This document shows, in pieces, positions 57,558-64,000 of a DNA stretch of 64,000 nt. The position numbers and the translations under genes were made by a program. The notes under the pieces were generated by a model, which had not been told where the DNA came from, did not search any database, and saw nothing but the letters and a program-made list of their open reading frames with translations. Each line of letters starts with the position of its first letter. The stretch's first letter is position 1. Source of the stretch: CAZVED01 sp964626205. GTDB taxonomy: Bacteria; Patescibacteriota; Patescibacteriia; SG8-24. Where the stretch lies: contig CAZVED010000001.1 in NCBI GenBank assembly GCA_964626205.1, positions 1-64,000 of the forward strand, in the 5' to 3' direction.

Positions 57558-59192
57558 ATGGCAAAAGCCAAATACATCTTCATCGTCGGTGGCGTCATGT
57601 CCGGAGTGGGCAAGGGCGCGGCATGCGCCTCCATCGGGCGTATTTTGCAAGGTGCGGGATACCGCGTGACGGCCATCAAGATCGACCCGTACATCAACGT
57701 CGATGCGGGAACCATGAATCCGGTGGAGCATGGGGAGGTCTTCGTTACTGCCGACGGCGACGAGACGGACCAGGACATCGGCAACTACGAGCGCTTCCTC
57801 GATCAGGACATCACGTCGGTCAACTACATGACGACCGGGCGCGTGTATCAGGAGGTCATCCGTAAGGAGCGCAACCTCGAGTACGGCGGCAAGACGGTGG
57901 AGGTGGTGCCGCATGTTCCGGAAGAAGTCATCCGCCGCATCAAGGCCGCGCAGCGCAAGGCGAAGGCCGACTTCGTCATGATCGAGATCGGTGGGACGGT
58001 GGGCGAGTACCAGAACGTGCTCTTCTTGGAGGCTGCGCGCATGATGAAGCTCGAGTCGCCGAAGGACGTCATGACCATTCTCGTGAGCTACCTGCCGATC
58101 CCGTCAAAGACGGGGGAGATGAAGACCAAGCCGACACAGTACGCGGTTCGCACGCTCAACTCCGCAGGCATCCAGCCGGATTTCATTCTCGCGCGCGCCG
58201 AACGCGAAGTGGACGAACCACGGCGGAAGAAGCTTTCGGTGTTCTGCGGCATCGGACCGGATGACGTCATCTCCGCTCCAGACGTGGATTCCATCTACGA
58301 GATCCCGCTCAATTTCGCCAAACAAGGTCTCGACCGCAACATCCTCCGGAAGTTCGGTATGCGTCAACGCAAACAGGACCTCAAGGAGTGGAAGAAGCTT
58401 GTGCGCAACATCCATACCGCCGAGAAGCCGGTCCGCATCGGTATCGTCGGGAAATACTTCACGACCGGCTCGTTCACGCTTGTTGACTCGTATCTTTCGG
58501 TACTGGAGGCGCTGAAGCACGCCGCCTGGAGCCGTCATGCCAAGCCGCAGCTCGAATGGCTCAACGCCGAGGAATTTGAACAGGGTGGCGCATCGCTGAA
58601 GAAGCTCTCGCAGTACGACGGTATCGTCATTCCGGGCGGCTTCGGCGCACGCGGTGTGGAAGGCAAGATCAACGTCATCAAGTACTGTCGCGAGAAGAAG
58701 ATTCCGTACTTCGGGCTTTGCTACGGCATGCAGCTCGCGGTCGTTGAGTTCGCGAGACATGTCGGGAAACTCAAGGGTGCCAACACCGCCGAGGTGGACC
58801 CGAAGTCGCCGCACCAGGTCGTCCACATCATGCCGGAGCAGGAGGCTATCCTGAAAGCGAAGAACTTCGGCGGATCCATGCGTCTCGGTGAGTACGACTG
58901 TGTCCTCGCGGAGGGCACCTCGTCCCGCCGTGCGTACGGAGCAGGGAAGATTGTCGAGCGCCACCGCCATCGCTACGAGGTCAACAACGCGTACCGCGAA
59001 CGGCTGCGCGACGCCGGCCTCGTCATCGCCGGCACTTCGCCGGACGGCCTGCTCGTGGAGATTATCGAGCATAAAGACCACCCGTTCTTTGTCGGCGTGC
59101 AGTTCCATCCGGAACTCCTCTCGCGTCCATTGCGACCACATCCGTTGTTCAGCGCTTTCGTGAAGGCGTGCATGGGGAAAAAGAAACGCTGA
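57558..59192 (+). CDS. pyrG: CTP synthase
   Basis: A 544-residue enzyme of normal length. The N-terminal synthase domain has FIVGGVMSGVGKGAACASIGR (nucleotide-binding loop), KIDPYINVDAGTMNP and EVVPHVPEEV. The C-terminal class I glutamine amidotransferase has the nucleophile Cys in GLCYGMQLA and the His-Glu pair near FHPELLSRP. It makes CTP from UTP, glutamine and ATP. The usual start of the loop (SSLGKG) is varied here as SGVGKG. Confidence 0.97.
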   Translation: MAKAKYIFIVGGVMSGVGKGAACASIGRILQGAGYRVTAIKIDPYINVDAGTMNPVEHGEVFVTADGDETDQDIGNYERFLDQDITSVNYMTTGRVYQEVIRKERNLEYGGKTVEVVPHVPEEVIRRIKAAQRKAKADFVMIEIGGTVGEYQNVLFLEAARMMKLESPKDVMTILVSYLPIPSKTGEMKTKPTQYAVRTLNSAGIQPDFILARAEREVDEPRRKKLSVFCGIGPDDVISAPDVDSIYEIPLNFAKQGLDRNILRKFGMRQRKQDLKEWKKLVRNIHTAEKPVRIGIVGKYFTTGSFTLVDSYLSVLEALKHAAWSRHAKPQLEWLNAEEFEQGGASLKKLSQYDGIVIPGGFGARGVEGKINVIKYCREKKIPYFGLCYGMQLAVVEFARHVGKLKGANTAEVDPKSPHQVVHIMPEQEAILKAKNFGGSMRLGEYDCVLAEGTSSRRAYGAGKIVERHRHRYEVNNAYRERLRDAGLVIAGTSPDGLLVEIIEHKDHPFFVGVQFHPELLSRPLRPHPLFSAFVKACMGKKKR

Positions 59193-59197
59193 GAACG

Positions 59198-59228
59198 AAA
59201 AAAACGCCCGTGAGGGCGTTTTCGTTTT
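59198..59228. terminator. Bidirectional terminator between pyrG and rpmA
   Basis: AAAACGCCC-gtga-GGGCGTTTT with flanking A and T runs between convergent genes. Confidence 0.9.
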
Positions 59229-59239
59229 GCGTCGGAGGC

Positions 59240-59575
59240 TTACGCCTTCTTCGCGATCTTCTTTGCCTTCTTCACTTCAGCGGCGGCTGGAGCTTCGGCT
59301 TCCGGGACGACGGACACGAAGTTGGCGTCTTCCAATTTGCCGTGGAATTTGCGGACCTTGCGCTTGGCGAAGTGCACGATGCCCGGCATCGTCGCGAACA
59401 AGGTGTCATCGCCTCCACGCTCGACATTCTTTCCGGCGCGGAATTTGGAGCCACGCTGGCGGATAAGAATGGCGCCCTGCTTGGCGTACTGACCCTCATA
59501 CAGCTTCACGCCGAGGCGCTTGGCGATGGAATCGCGTCCTAATTGTGTTGAGCCGCCGGCTTTTTTACTTGCCAT
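59240..59575 (-). CDS. rpmA: 50S ribosomal protein L27
   Basis: A 111-residue protein: MASKKAGGSTQLGRDSIAKRLGVK at the N-terminus, then GAILIRQRGSKFRAGKNVERGGDDTLFA, the L27 signature. An Ala/Lys/Glu-rich C-terminal extension of about 20 residues follows (EAEAPAAAEVKKAKKIAKKA). L27 binds near the peptidyl-transferase centre of the large subunit. It is encoded alone, without rplU (L21), behind its own promoter at 59611-59639. Confidence 0.96.
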   Translation of the reverse strand: MASKKAGGSTQLGRDSIAKRLGVKLYEGQYAKQGAILIRQRGSKFRAGKNVERGGDDTLFATMPGIVHFAKRKVRKFHGKLEDANFVSVVPEAEAPAAAEVKKAKKIAKKA

Positions 59576-59610
59576 AGGGTCTGGTGGATAAGAGGATTTC
59601 GGATAGGGGC

Positions 59611-59639
59611 AGTATAAGGGAAGGGCTGGGGGCCGTCAA
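59611..59639 (-). promoter_or_regulatory. rpmA promoter TTGACG-17-TATACT
   Basis: On the minus strand TTGACG (59639-59634) and TATACT (59616-59611), 17-base spacer, giving a leader of about 30 bases. The structured RNA copy B ends 30 bases upstream of the -35. Confidence 0.85.
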
Positions 59640-59668
59640 GAGGTGGTAGGCAGGGCAGGATTGAGCCT

Positions 59669-59773
59669 ATGACGGCACGGGTCCTGCCGCTGGGTTTCTC
59701 CACTTCACCGTGCGCCAGAGGCGCACGGCTTGTGGAGGCCTCTCCCAGCGTCACCCGTGCTTTGCCAAGACTT
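59669..59773 (-). ncRNA. Putative structured RNA, copy B
   Basis: Minus-strand counterpart of 42169-42272. Helices: 59754-59760/59675-59681 (GCACGGG/CCCGTGC), 59744-59750/59688-59694 (CGCTGGG/CCCAGCG), 59732-59738/59697-59703 and 59721-59728/59708-59715 (CCGTGCGC/GCGCACGG). Relative to copy A, one C-G pair became T-A in helix 2 and one became T-A in helix 4, both compensated. It lies in the divergent gap between rpmA and the cysteine desulfurase gene (59576-59888). Confidence 0.6.
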
Positions 59774-59825
59774 TGGCCTATCCCATCCTCCCACCCGTGC
59801 TCCATCCCGCTTACTGCCCCTGGGA

Positions 59826-59859
59826 GGTGGTCTAAGGGCAAGGTCGCCCCTAGACCACC
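59826..59859. repeat. Strong hairpin in the rpmA/nifS intergenic region
   Basis: GGTGGTCTA (59826-59834) and TAGACCACC (59851-59859) enclose an inner GGGC/GCCC pairing. GAGCCTAT (59663-59670) and ATAGGCTC (59873-59880) form an outer 8-bp pair that brackets this hairpin and the structured RNA copy B. Confidence 0.7.
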
Positions 59860-59879
59860 AAGAATTGGCGTGATAGGCT
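59851..59879 (+). promoter_or_regulatory. Promoter TAGACC-17-TAGGCT, leaderless
   Basis: TAGACC (59851-59856) and TAGGCT (59874-59879), 17-base spacer, 9 nt before the ATG at 59889. Confidence 0.5.
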
Positions 59880-59888
59880 CGGCACACT

Positions 59889-61073
59889 ATGGAGTCCGCT
59901 TCTCGCGCTTATCTGGATCATGCTGCCTCGACCCCGCTGTGCGCGGAGGCGGCTTCGGCGATGGCTGCCGTTCCGACCGTCGGCAACCCATCGTCCGTTC
60001 ATGCCGAGGGGCTGGCGCTTCGTCGGCTCGTTGATGACGCTCGCGCCAAGGTCGCGCGGCTCCTGGAGGTTCCTGCGGATCGGTGTGTCTTCACGTCTGG
60101 CGCCACCGAGGCGAACCTGCTCGGCGTCATGGGGTACATCCGTGCGGTCCGCGAGCTCATCCCGGACGGTGTCTTGCATGCGGTCACGACGCCGATCGAG
60201 CACGCATCCATGAGTCAGGCGCTCGCATTGGCGGCAGAGGAATACGGCATCGTCGTCGATACGGTTCCGGTCGACGAGCGCGGCGTCGTTCGTGCGGAGG
60301 ACATCCGTGCGGCCATGACGGACCGGACGATTCTCGTTTCCTGCATGTGGGCGAACAACGTCTTCGGTTCCGTGCAACCGATGAAAGCCATCGGTGATGT
60401 CGTGGCCTCGACACGTGCGGCACGGGAGGCGGCCGCGCTCCCGCTCGCGTTCATGACGGATGCAGTGCAAGCGGTACGGACGTTGCCGGTGGCACCGCAT
60501 GCGGTCGGCGCGGATATCCTGACGGCCTCGTCACATAAAATCTACGGTCCCAAGGGCGTCGGGCTTCTCATGGTTCGTGCAGGCACCCCATTCCGTCCGC
60601 TCGCGGCTGGTGGCGGGCAGGAGCGCGGCCTGCGTGGCGGAACGGAGAACGTCGCAGGCATCGTCGGGTTCGGCGCTGCGGCGGAGGTACTACGCGAACG
60701 TCGGAAGGAGGATCGCGTACATGCGGAGTCGCTTCGAAGAGCATTTGTCGCCACGCTTCAAGATCGTCTTGGCGCCAAGGTCGCCGTGCTTGGCGATACG
60801 TCCGGCGAGGATGCGCTTCCCGACGTCGTGTTCCTGCAAGCATACGGTGCAGACGCGGAAACGCTCATCGTGAAGCTCGATGTCGCGGGGTTCGCGGTCT
60901 CGGCAGGTTCGGCATGCGACTCCGGGAAACGCCGCTCCGCTTCCGCCGTGCGCGCGGCGTACGGCGATCGTGTGGCCAGGGACGGCGGTATCCGTATCTC
61001 TTTCGGACGCGAGACGCGCGTCGAGGATCTTCTCCGATTCACCGACGCATTGGAGCGCGTCATTCGGAACTGA
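59889..61073 (+). CDS. Cysteine desulfurase (NifS/IscS family)
   Basis: A 394-residue PLP enzyme: YLDHAASTPL, TSGATEANLLGV, the His in TTPIEHASM, Lys217 in ASSHKIYGPKG as the PLP lysine, RGGTENV, and the persulfide Cys343 in SAGSACDSGKR. It takes sulfur from cysteine for iron-sulfur clusters or tRNA thiolation. No iscU or thiolase gene (mnmA) is adjacent, so the acceptor is unknown. Its short active-site loop (SACDSG) is group I-like. It is a single-gene unit with its own terminator. Confidence 0.93.
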   Translation: MESASRAYLDHAASTPLCAEAASAMAAVPTVGNPSSVHAEGLALRRLVDDARAKVARLLEVPADRCVFTSGATEANLLGVMGYIRAVRELIPDGVLHAVTTPIEHASMSQALALAAEEYGIVVDTVPVDERGVVRAEDIRAAMTDRTILVSCMWANNVFGSVQPMKAIGDVVASTRAAREAAALPLAFMTDAVQAVRTLPVAPHAVGADILTASSHKIYGPKGVGLLMVRAGTPFRPLAAGGGQERGLRGGTENVAGIVGFGAAAEVLRERRKEDRVHAESLRRAFVATLQDRLGAKVAVLGDTSGEDALPDVVFLQAYGADAETLIVKLDVAGFAVSAGSACDSGKRRSASAVRAAYGDRVARDGGIRISFGRETRVEDLLRFTDALERVIRN

Positions 61074-61104
61074 AACACCCACCTCTTGATGAGGTGGGTG
61101 TTTT
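61074..61104. terminator. Terminator between the cysteine desulfurase gene and the pil operon
   Basis: AACACCCACCTC-ttgat-GAGGTGGGTGTTTT, with A and T on both sides, between convergent genes. Confidence 0.9.
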
Positions 61105-61109
61105 GCATA

Positions 61110-61472
61110 TCAGCTACCCGTGGCGTCCGCGGAGGGTTCTTCAGGAGGAGGTGGGGGAGGCGGAGGAACGACGATGGGAGCGAACGGGTTCCGGAGGTCT
61201 GATGGAATGGGTTCGACAGATGCGCGCAGGCGCTCTTGTTCCGAACGCAGGCGATCGATGAGCTCCGGCGCAAGCAATGCATCATCGCGACGCGTCGCAC
61301 CGACGGCCGCTTCGGGAACGGTGAATGCGTCGTTCAGCACGTTCATGACGAACGCGACGGCGAAAGCGATGCCAACACCCCCCACGATGATCGCGGCGGC
61401 AACAAGGACCTTTGCGAGCGTGCGCCCATCCTTCCAGAAGGCGAGTGAGAAACGTTTTGGCATGACCGGCAT
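61110..61472 (-). CDS. PilP-position membrane protein of the pilus operon
   Basis: A 120-residue protein with one membrane helix (about 20-43), a short periplasm-side region, and a C-terminal tail with NPFAPIVVPPPPPPPPEEP. The NPF element followed by a Pro-rich tail resembles the end of pilus-assembly linkers, but there is no PilP domain. The start at 61472 lies three bases after the pilO stop; 61463 is also possible. It is the last gene of the operon. Confidence 0.55.
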   Translation of the reverse strand: MPVMPKRFSLAFWKDGRTLAKVLVAAAIIVGGVGIAFAVAFVMNVLNDAFTVPEAAVGATRRDDALLAPELIDRLRSEQERLRASVEPIPSDLRNPFAPIVVPPPPPPPPEEPSADATGS

Positions 61473-61474
61473 GG

Positions 61475-62041
61475 CTAGTTTTCCCATACGAATGCAGGTG
61501 AAGAGTTCGCCAACCAATGAATCCGTCCGACCATGCGGACGTCGACCGTTCCTGGAGCGACGCTCGAGGTCTGTGCTTCGCTGATACGGATATCGTGGAT
61601 ACTGATGCGATACGGGAGAGCTTCCGTGTTGCGGAGGTATCGCAGGATGTCGGGGAACGGTCCTCGCAAGGTGACCGTCAACGGGATGCTCTTCTCCCAG
61701 TCGGAGACGGTCTGCTGGTTCGCGGTATCCAGATTGATGGTCTGCACGAGGCCGATGTCTTCCGCGACACTCTCCAGCGCTTGGATGAAACGCAGCTCCT
61801 CGCCTTCGCGGATGGCATAGCTGTTAACCTCGCTGGTGATTTCGCGGGTCGCCTGCAGGTTCGCCGCGAGATCGCGGAGCGCCTGTTGTTGCCGGTACTG
61901 TTGGTCCATCGCGATTTGCGCCGCGTCGATGTCTTCGCGGATAGCCTTGATGGAGAGCAGCGTCGGAAGGATGATGCCGAAACTGACCAGGAGGATGCCT
62001 CCGGACAACGAGAGCGTCGCTTTGAGCTTGGAGAGCATCAT
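61475..62041 (-). CDS. pilO: Type IV pilus assembly protein PilO-like
   Basis: A 188-residue bitopic protein: membrane helix (about 12-32), coiled coil (about 35-70), and a ferredoxin-like C-terminal domain with TVTLRGPFPDILRYLRNTEALPYRISIHDIRI. With PilN it forms the inner-membrane alignment complex of type IV pili. It overlaps pilN by four bases. Confidence 0.82.
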   Translation of the reverse strand: MMLSKLKATLSLSGGILLVSFGIILPTLLSIKAIREDIDAAQIAMDQQYRQQQALRDLAANLQATREITSEVNSYAIREGEELRFIQALESVAEDIGLVQTINLDTANQQTVSDWEKSIPLTVTLRGPFPDILRYLRNTEALPYRISIHDIRISEAQTSSVAPGTVDVRMVGRIHWLANSSPAFVWEN

Positions 62042-62580
62042 AGACCGAGGTCGACAAGCGGTTGATAGGTCGCCTCGAACGTGAATTGCACGTCGGTGCG
62101 CTGCAGGATGTTGGAGAGCGGTGAAGAGATGGAGGAGAACAAGCCGGATGCTTCCAGTGCGTCATTGTAGCGCAGGACGTGGTCACGCGTCGGTGCCATG
62201 CCGCGGACAGACACCTTTCCTTTCGGTGTCACGTCGATACCGGCAAGCCGGATACCGGAGGGTGTGGCTTCCGCAAGTCCGACAAAAACGTCCGACCAGG
62301 CAATGGCCTGTCGCTGTACGGCATCGACACGCTTGAGGTAGGCATCGATGTTCCGGATCTCGGCGCGCGTTGAACCGGATTCCGTGGAGATTTCGTCGGC
62401 GCGTCCGGCGAGATCGTCGTGGAATCCGCGTAGCACGAAACGGAGGGAGACGAGCGTTACGGCGAAGATGCAGGCGAGAATGAGGAAGGAGAGCAGGATG
62501 TTCTCTACGTACGTGATGACGAGCCCGGCACGGAGCGCCTGCTGTTTCTCGCTGGGGAGGAGATTGATGGTGAAGCGCAT
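62038..62580 (-). CDS. pilN: Type IV pilus assembly protein PilN-like
   Basis: A 180-residue protein. The N-terminal INLLPSEKQ motif (residues 5-13) is the PilM-binding signature. A membrane helix (about 22-48), a coiled region and a small domain with GIRLAGIDVTPKGKVSVRGMA follow. It links cytoplasmic PilM to PilO across the membrane. Gene order pilM-pilN-pilO matches the canonical operon. Confidence 0.88.
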   Translation of the reverse strand: MRFTINLLPSEKQQALRAGLVITYVENILLSFLILACIFAVTLVSLRFVLRGFHDDLAGRADEISTESGSTRAEIRNIDAYLKRVDAVQRQAIAWSDVFVGLAEATPSGIRLAGIDVTPKGKVSVRGMAPTRDHVLRYNDALEASGLFSSISSPLSNILQRTDVQFTFEATYQPLVDLGL

Positions 62581-62592
62581 AGGGCCTTGGTG

Positions 62593-63813
62593 TCAGTGTG
62601 TCGGTTCTCCTGCCTCCTCGATCGCGCGCAGGGCCAGACCGATGGCAGTCGCGTAGGACAGGCCGTTCGCGGTCGGGAATCGTTTCGGCAGTTTCTCGTT
62701 CAGATTCACAAACGCGTTGCCGCGGCGCACCTTGATGCCGAGCTTACGTGAGAGGACGGTGTCGATCTCCTTGAAGTAGGCGCCGCCGCCGCACAGGTAG
62801 ACACGGTCGATGCGCTTTCCGGATTCGAAACCGATGCGGTAGAAGCGCAGCGCGTTCCGGATGCGCTCACTCATCTCGTCGATGAATGGCAGGAGGATGT
62901 TCCACATGCGGTCTTCGCAGAGCTGCACATCGAGGCCGCATTCGATCTTCATGCGTTCGGCTTCTTCTGATTCCACGCCGAGCTTCTCGGCGACGACCTG
63001 GGTGATCTGGTTGCCGGAAATCGGAATGCCGATGGAAATCTGCAGCGTGTTCTCGTCGTAGATGATGAGGCTAGACCGTGTCGCGCCGATGTCGAGCATG
63101 GCGAGACGAACCTTGTCCATCTTCGCGTCAGGCACGATGGCACGCGTGACGGCCATGCCTTCGATCTCCATGGCCGCAGGGATAAGGCCAGCCCCTTCGA
63201 TGAGTGCCGCATATTTGTCCACGAGATCGCGCGGAGCAGCGGCAATGAGTACACCGTGACGTGTATCCGTCGTGGCATCCGTGGCGATGGTGGCGTCTGC
63301 GGCGTCGTCGCCGTATTCCGGGGCCTGCGTCGCGATTGCTGGCGCATGTCCGTCATCGACGTCGTCATCATCAGATATCGTGACATCAGCACTGGTCGAT
63401 GCGGTCGGTGCGAGGATGCGTTGCCAGTCGAAATAGAGTTCTTCGAGGGGGAGTGGAATGTTTTGCCGTACTTCCTCGGCGACCGCTTTCCGTAGCGCGT
63501 CGTCGTCCATATCTGCGGAGACACGGATGACCTTCACGAACGTCTTTGCTTCGGGAAGGCTCGCGACGACAGTCTTGCCGCGCAGACGGCCTTGGGATTC
63601 CTTGAGGAGGCGCTTGAGGAGCGCGATCGCGGCATCCATCTGCAAGATATCGCCGTTGTCCATGACTTCGGCGGGTACGTCAACAGAGCCCCATGCGGAG
63701 AGGAAGAACGGGGAGGTCTTGGATCGCTTCCGCGTGATTTGGATGAGCTTGAACGAACGGTCGCCGAGGTCAAGCCCGAACGCGTGCGAAAGAGGGTTGA
63801 AGAACATGCTCAT
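62593..63813 (-). CDS. pilM: Type IV pilus assembly protein PilM
   Basis: A 406-residue actin-like ATPase: GLDLGDRSFKLIQI (phosphate 1), LAMLDIGATRSSLIIYDE (phosphate 2), VYLCGGGAYFKEIDTVLSRKLG (adenosine motif). It is a cytoplasmic ring component binding PilN. An acidic, low-complexity insertion (about residues 140-190, DDDDVDDG...DDAADATIATDATTD) interrupts the fold. The ATG at 63813 follows TATACT (minus, 63840-63835) by 21 nt. Confidence 0.92.
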   Translation of the reverse strand: MSMFFNPLSHAFGLDLGDRSFKLIQITRKRSKTSPFFLSAWGSVDVPAEVMDNGDILQMDAAIALLKRLLKESQGRLRGKTVVASLPEAKTFVKVIRVSADMDDDALRKAVAEEVRQNIPLPLEELYFDWQRILAPTASTSADVTISDDDDVDDGHAPAIATQAPEYGDDAADATIATDATTDTRHGVLIAAAPRDLVDKYAALIEGAGLIPAAMEIEGMAVTRAIVPDAKMDKVRLAMLDIGATRSSLIIYDENTLQISIGIPISGNQITQVVAEKLGVESEEAERMKIECGLDVQLCEDRMWNILLPFIDEMSERIRNALRFYRIGFESGKRIDRVYLCGGGAYFKEIDTVLSRKLGIKVRRGNAFVNLNEKLPKRFPTANGLSYATAIGLALRAIEEAGEPTH

Positions 63814-63845
63814 AGGAGAGGTCCGATGAGCCTAAGTATACCGTA

Positions 63846-64000
63846 TTAACGGACGATGCGCCACGTTCCCGGGCTCACGGCCCAGATGCCGCCCGGGCTG
63901 TTCGAGAAGCTCATGTCGGAGAGCTCGGATTCGACGTAGCTGACGATCGCATTCTGGTCGATGAAGAGGCGGTAGGCAGCAAGGGATTTCGCGCCGGCAT
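63846..64000 (-). CDS. Partial gene upstream of pilM (C-terminal end only)
   Basis: The last 50 codons of a minus-strand gene that continues past the window end. The visible part reads LAAYRLFIDQNAIVSYVESE and ends GGIWAVSPGTWRIVR before TAA. No family can be named from so short a piece. Its place directly upstream of pilM suggests a pilus-related gene, but pilM has its own -10 box. Confidence 0.6.
   Translation of the reverse strand, partial: AGAKSLAAYRLFIDQNAIVSYVESELSDMSFSNSPGGIWAVSPGTWRIVR

Noticed and set aside
59663..59880. RNase P RNA, SRP RNA or 6S RNA at this locus
   Set aside because: None of the core motifs was found: no GAGGAAAGUC-type or GGUAAGAG-type RNase P regions, no GGAAGGxAGCAG SRP loop, and no 6S-like open bubble.
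1..64000. CRISPR array, prophage or integrated plasmid
   Set aside because: No regularly spaced direct repeats, no cas genes, and no phage structural or integrase genes were seen; the only mobile gene is the RAYT transposase.

Overview
The window looks like a chromosomal segment of a Patescibacteria (Candidate Phyla Radiation) bacterium. GC content is high, I estimate well above 50 percent, and the genetic code is standard: TGA is a normal stop throughout. The evidence is indirect: DUF5667 membrane proteins paired with ECF sigma factors, a cluster of very large secreted S-layer-like proteins, a pilMNO-type pilus operon, many glycosyltransferases, few metabolic enzymes, and several genes whose start codon sits 8-12 bases after a -10 box. 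No rRNA or tRNA gene was seen, so a finer assignment is only a guess.

Layout. Positions 1-512 hold the 3' part of a tmRNA gene joined to a fragment that resembles the end of a four-helix-bundle (23S intervening sequence) protein. 602-2833 is an ECF sigma factor with its DUF5667 partner. 2941-6811 carries small membrane proteins, an HtrA-like protein without its catalytic triad, and a Wzz-type protein. 7019-9983 holds two exported proteins behind near-identical strong promoters: a coiled-coil/barrel-like protein and a collagen-like, cysteine-rich lipoprotein. 10123-14545 has an O-antigen ligase-like protein and two GT4 glycosyltransferases. 14647-15412 is a RAYT transposase framed by the REPIN-like repeats it probably mobilises; six copies lie in the window. 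15409-19980 (minus) encodes a large surface protein, a GHL15-like/FG-GAP protein and a small HTH protein.

20448-22056 is a second ECF sigma/DUF5667 pair. 22492-32152 is a surface-protein island: four secreted proteins share an unusual module with the signature YYxGxDGKRYxFPN, and the first (1137 aa) is the likely S-layer protein. 32487-41766 and 44497-52634 are envelope-polysaccharide genes: a short nucleotide-sugar dehydrogenase, a UDP-xylose-synthase-like SDR, GT2 and GT4 enzymes, GT-C-type membrane proteins, and a complete dTDP-L-rhamnose set in the order rfbB-rfbC-rfbD-rfbA. A subtilisin-like protease and a TauE/SafE protein are interspersed.

52735-61073 holds housekeeping and envelope genes: a PEGA-domain protein, murA, an S41 protease, a Nudix hydrolase, pyrG, rpmA and a NifS-type cysteine desulfurase. 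61110-64000 (minus) is a type IV pilus operon (pilM, pilN, pilO, a PilP-like gene) entered by a partial upstream gene.

The genes mostly serve the cell surface: sugar-nucleotide synthesis, glycan assembly, S-layer-like proteins, surface proteases and pili, with two ECF systems as possible envelope sensors. The most notable non-coding signal is a structured element of about 105 bases present twice (42169-42272 plus, 59669-59773 minus), with two compensatory base-pair changes between the copies.
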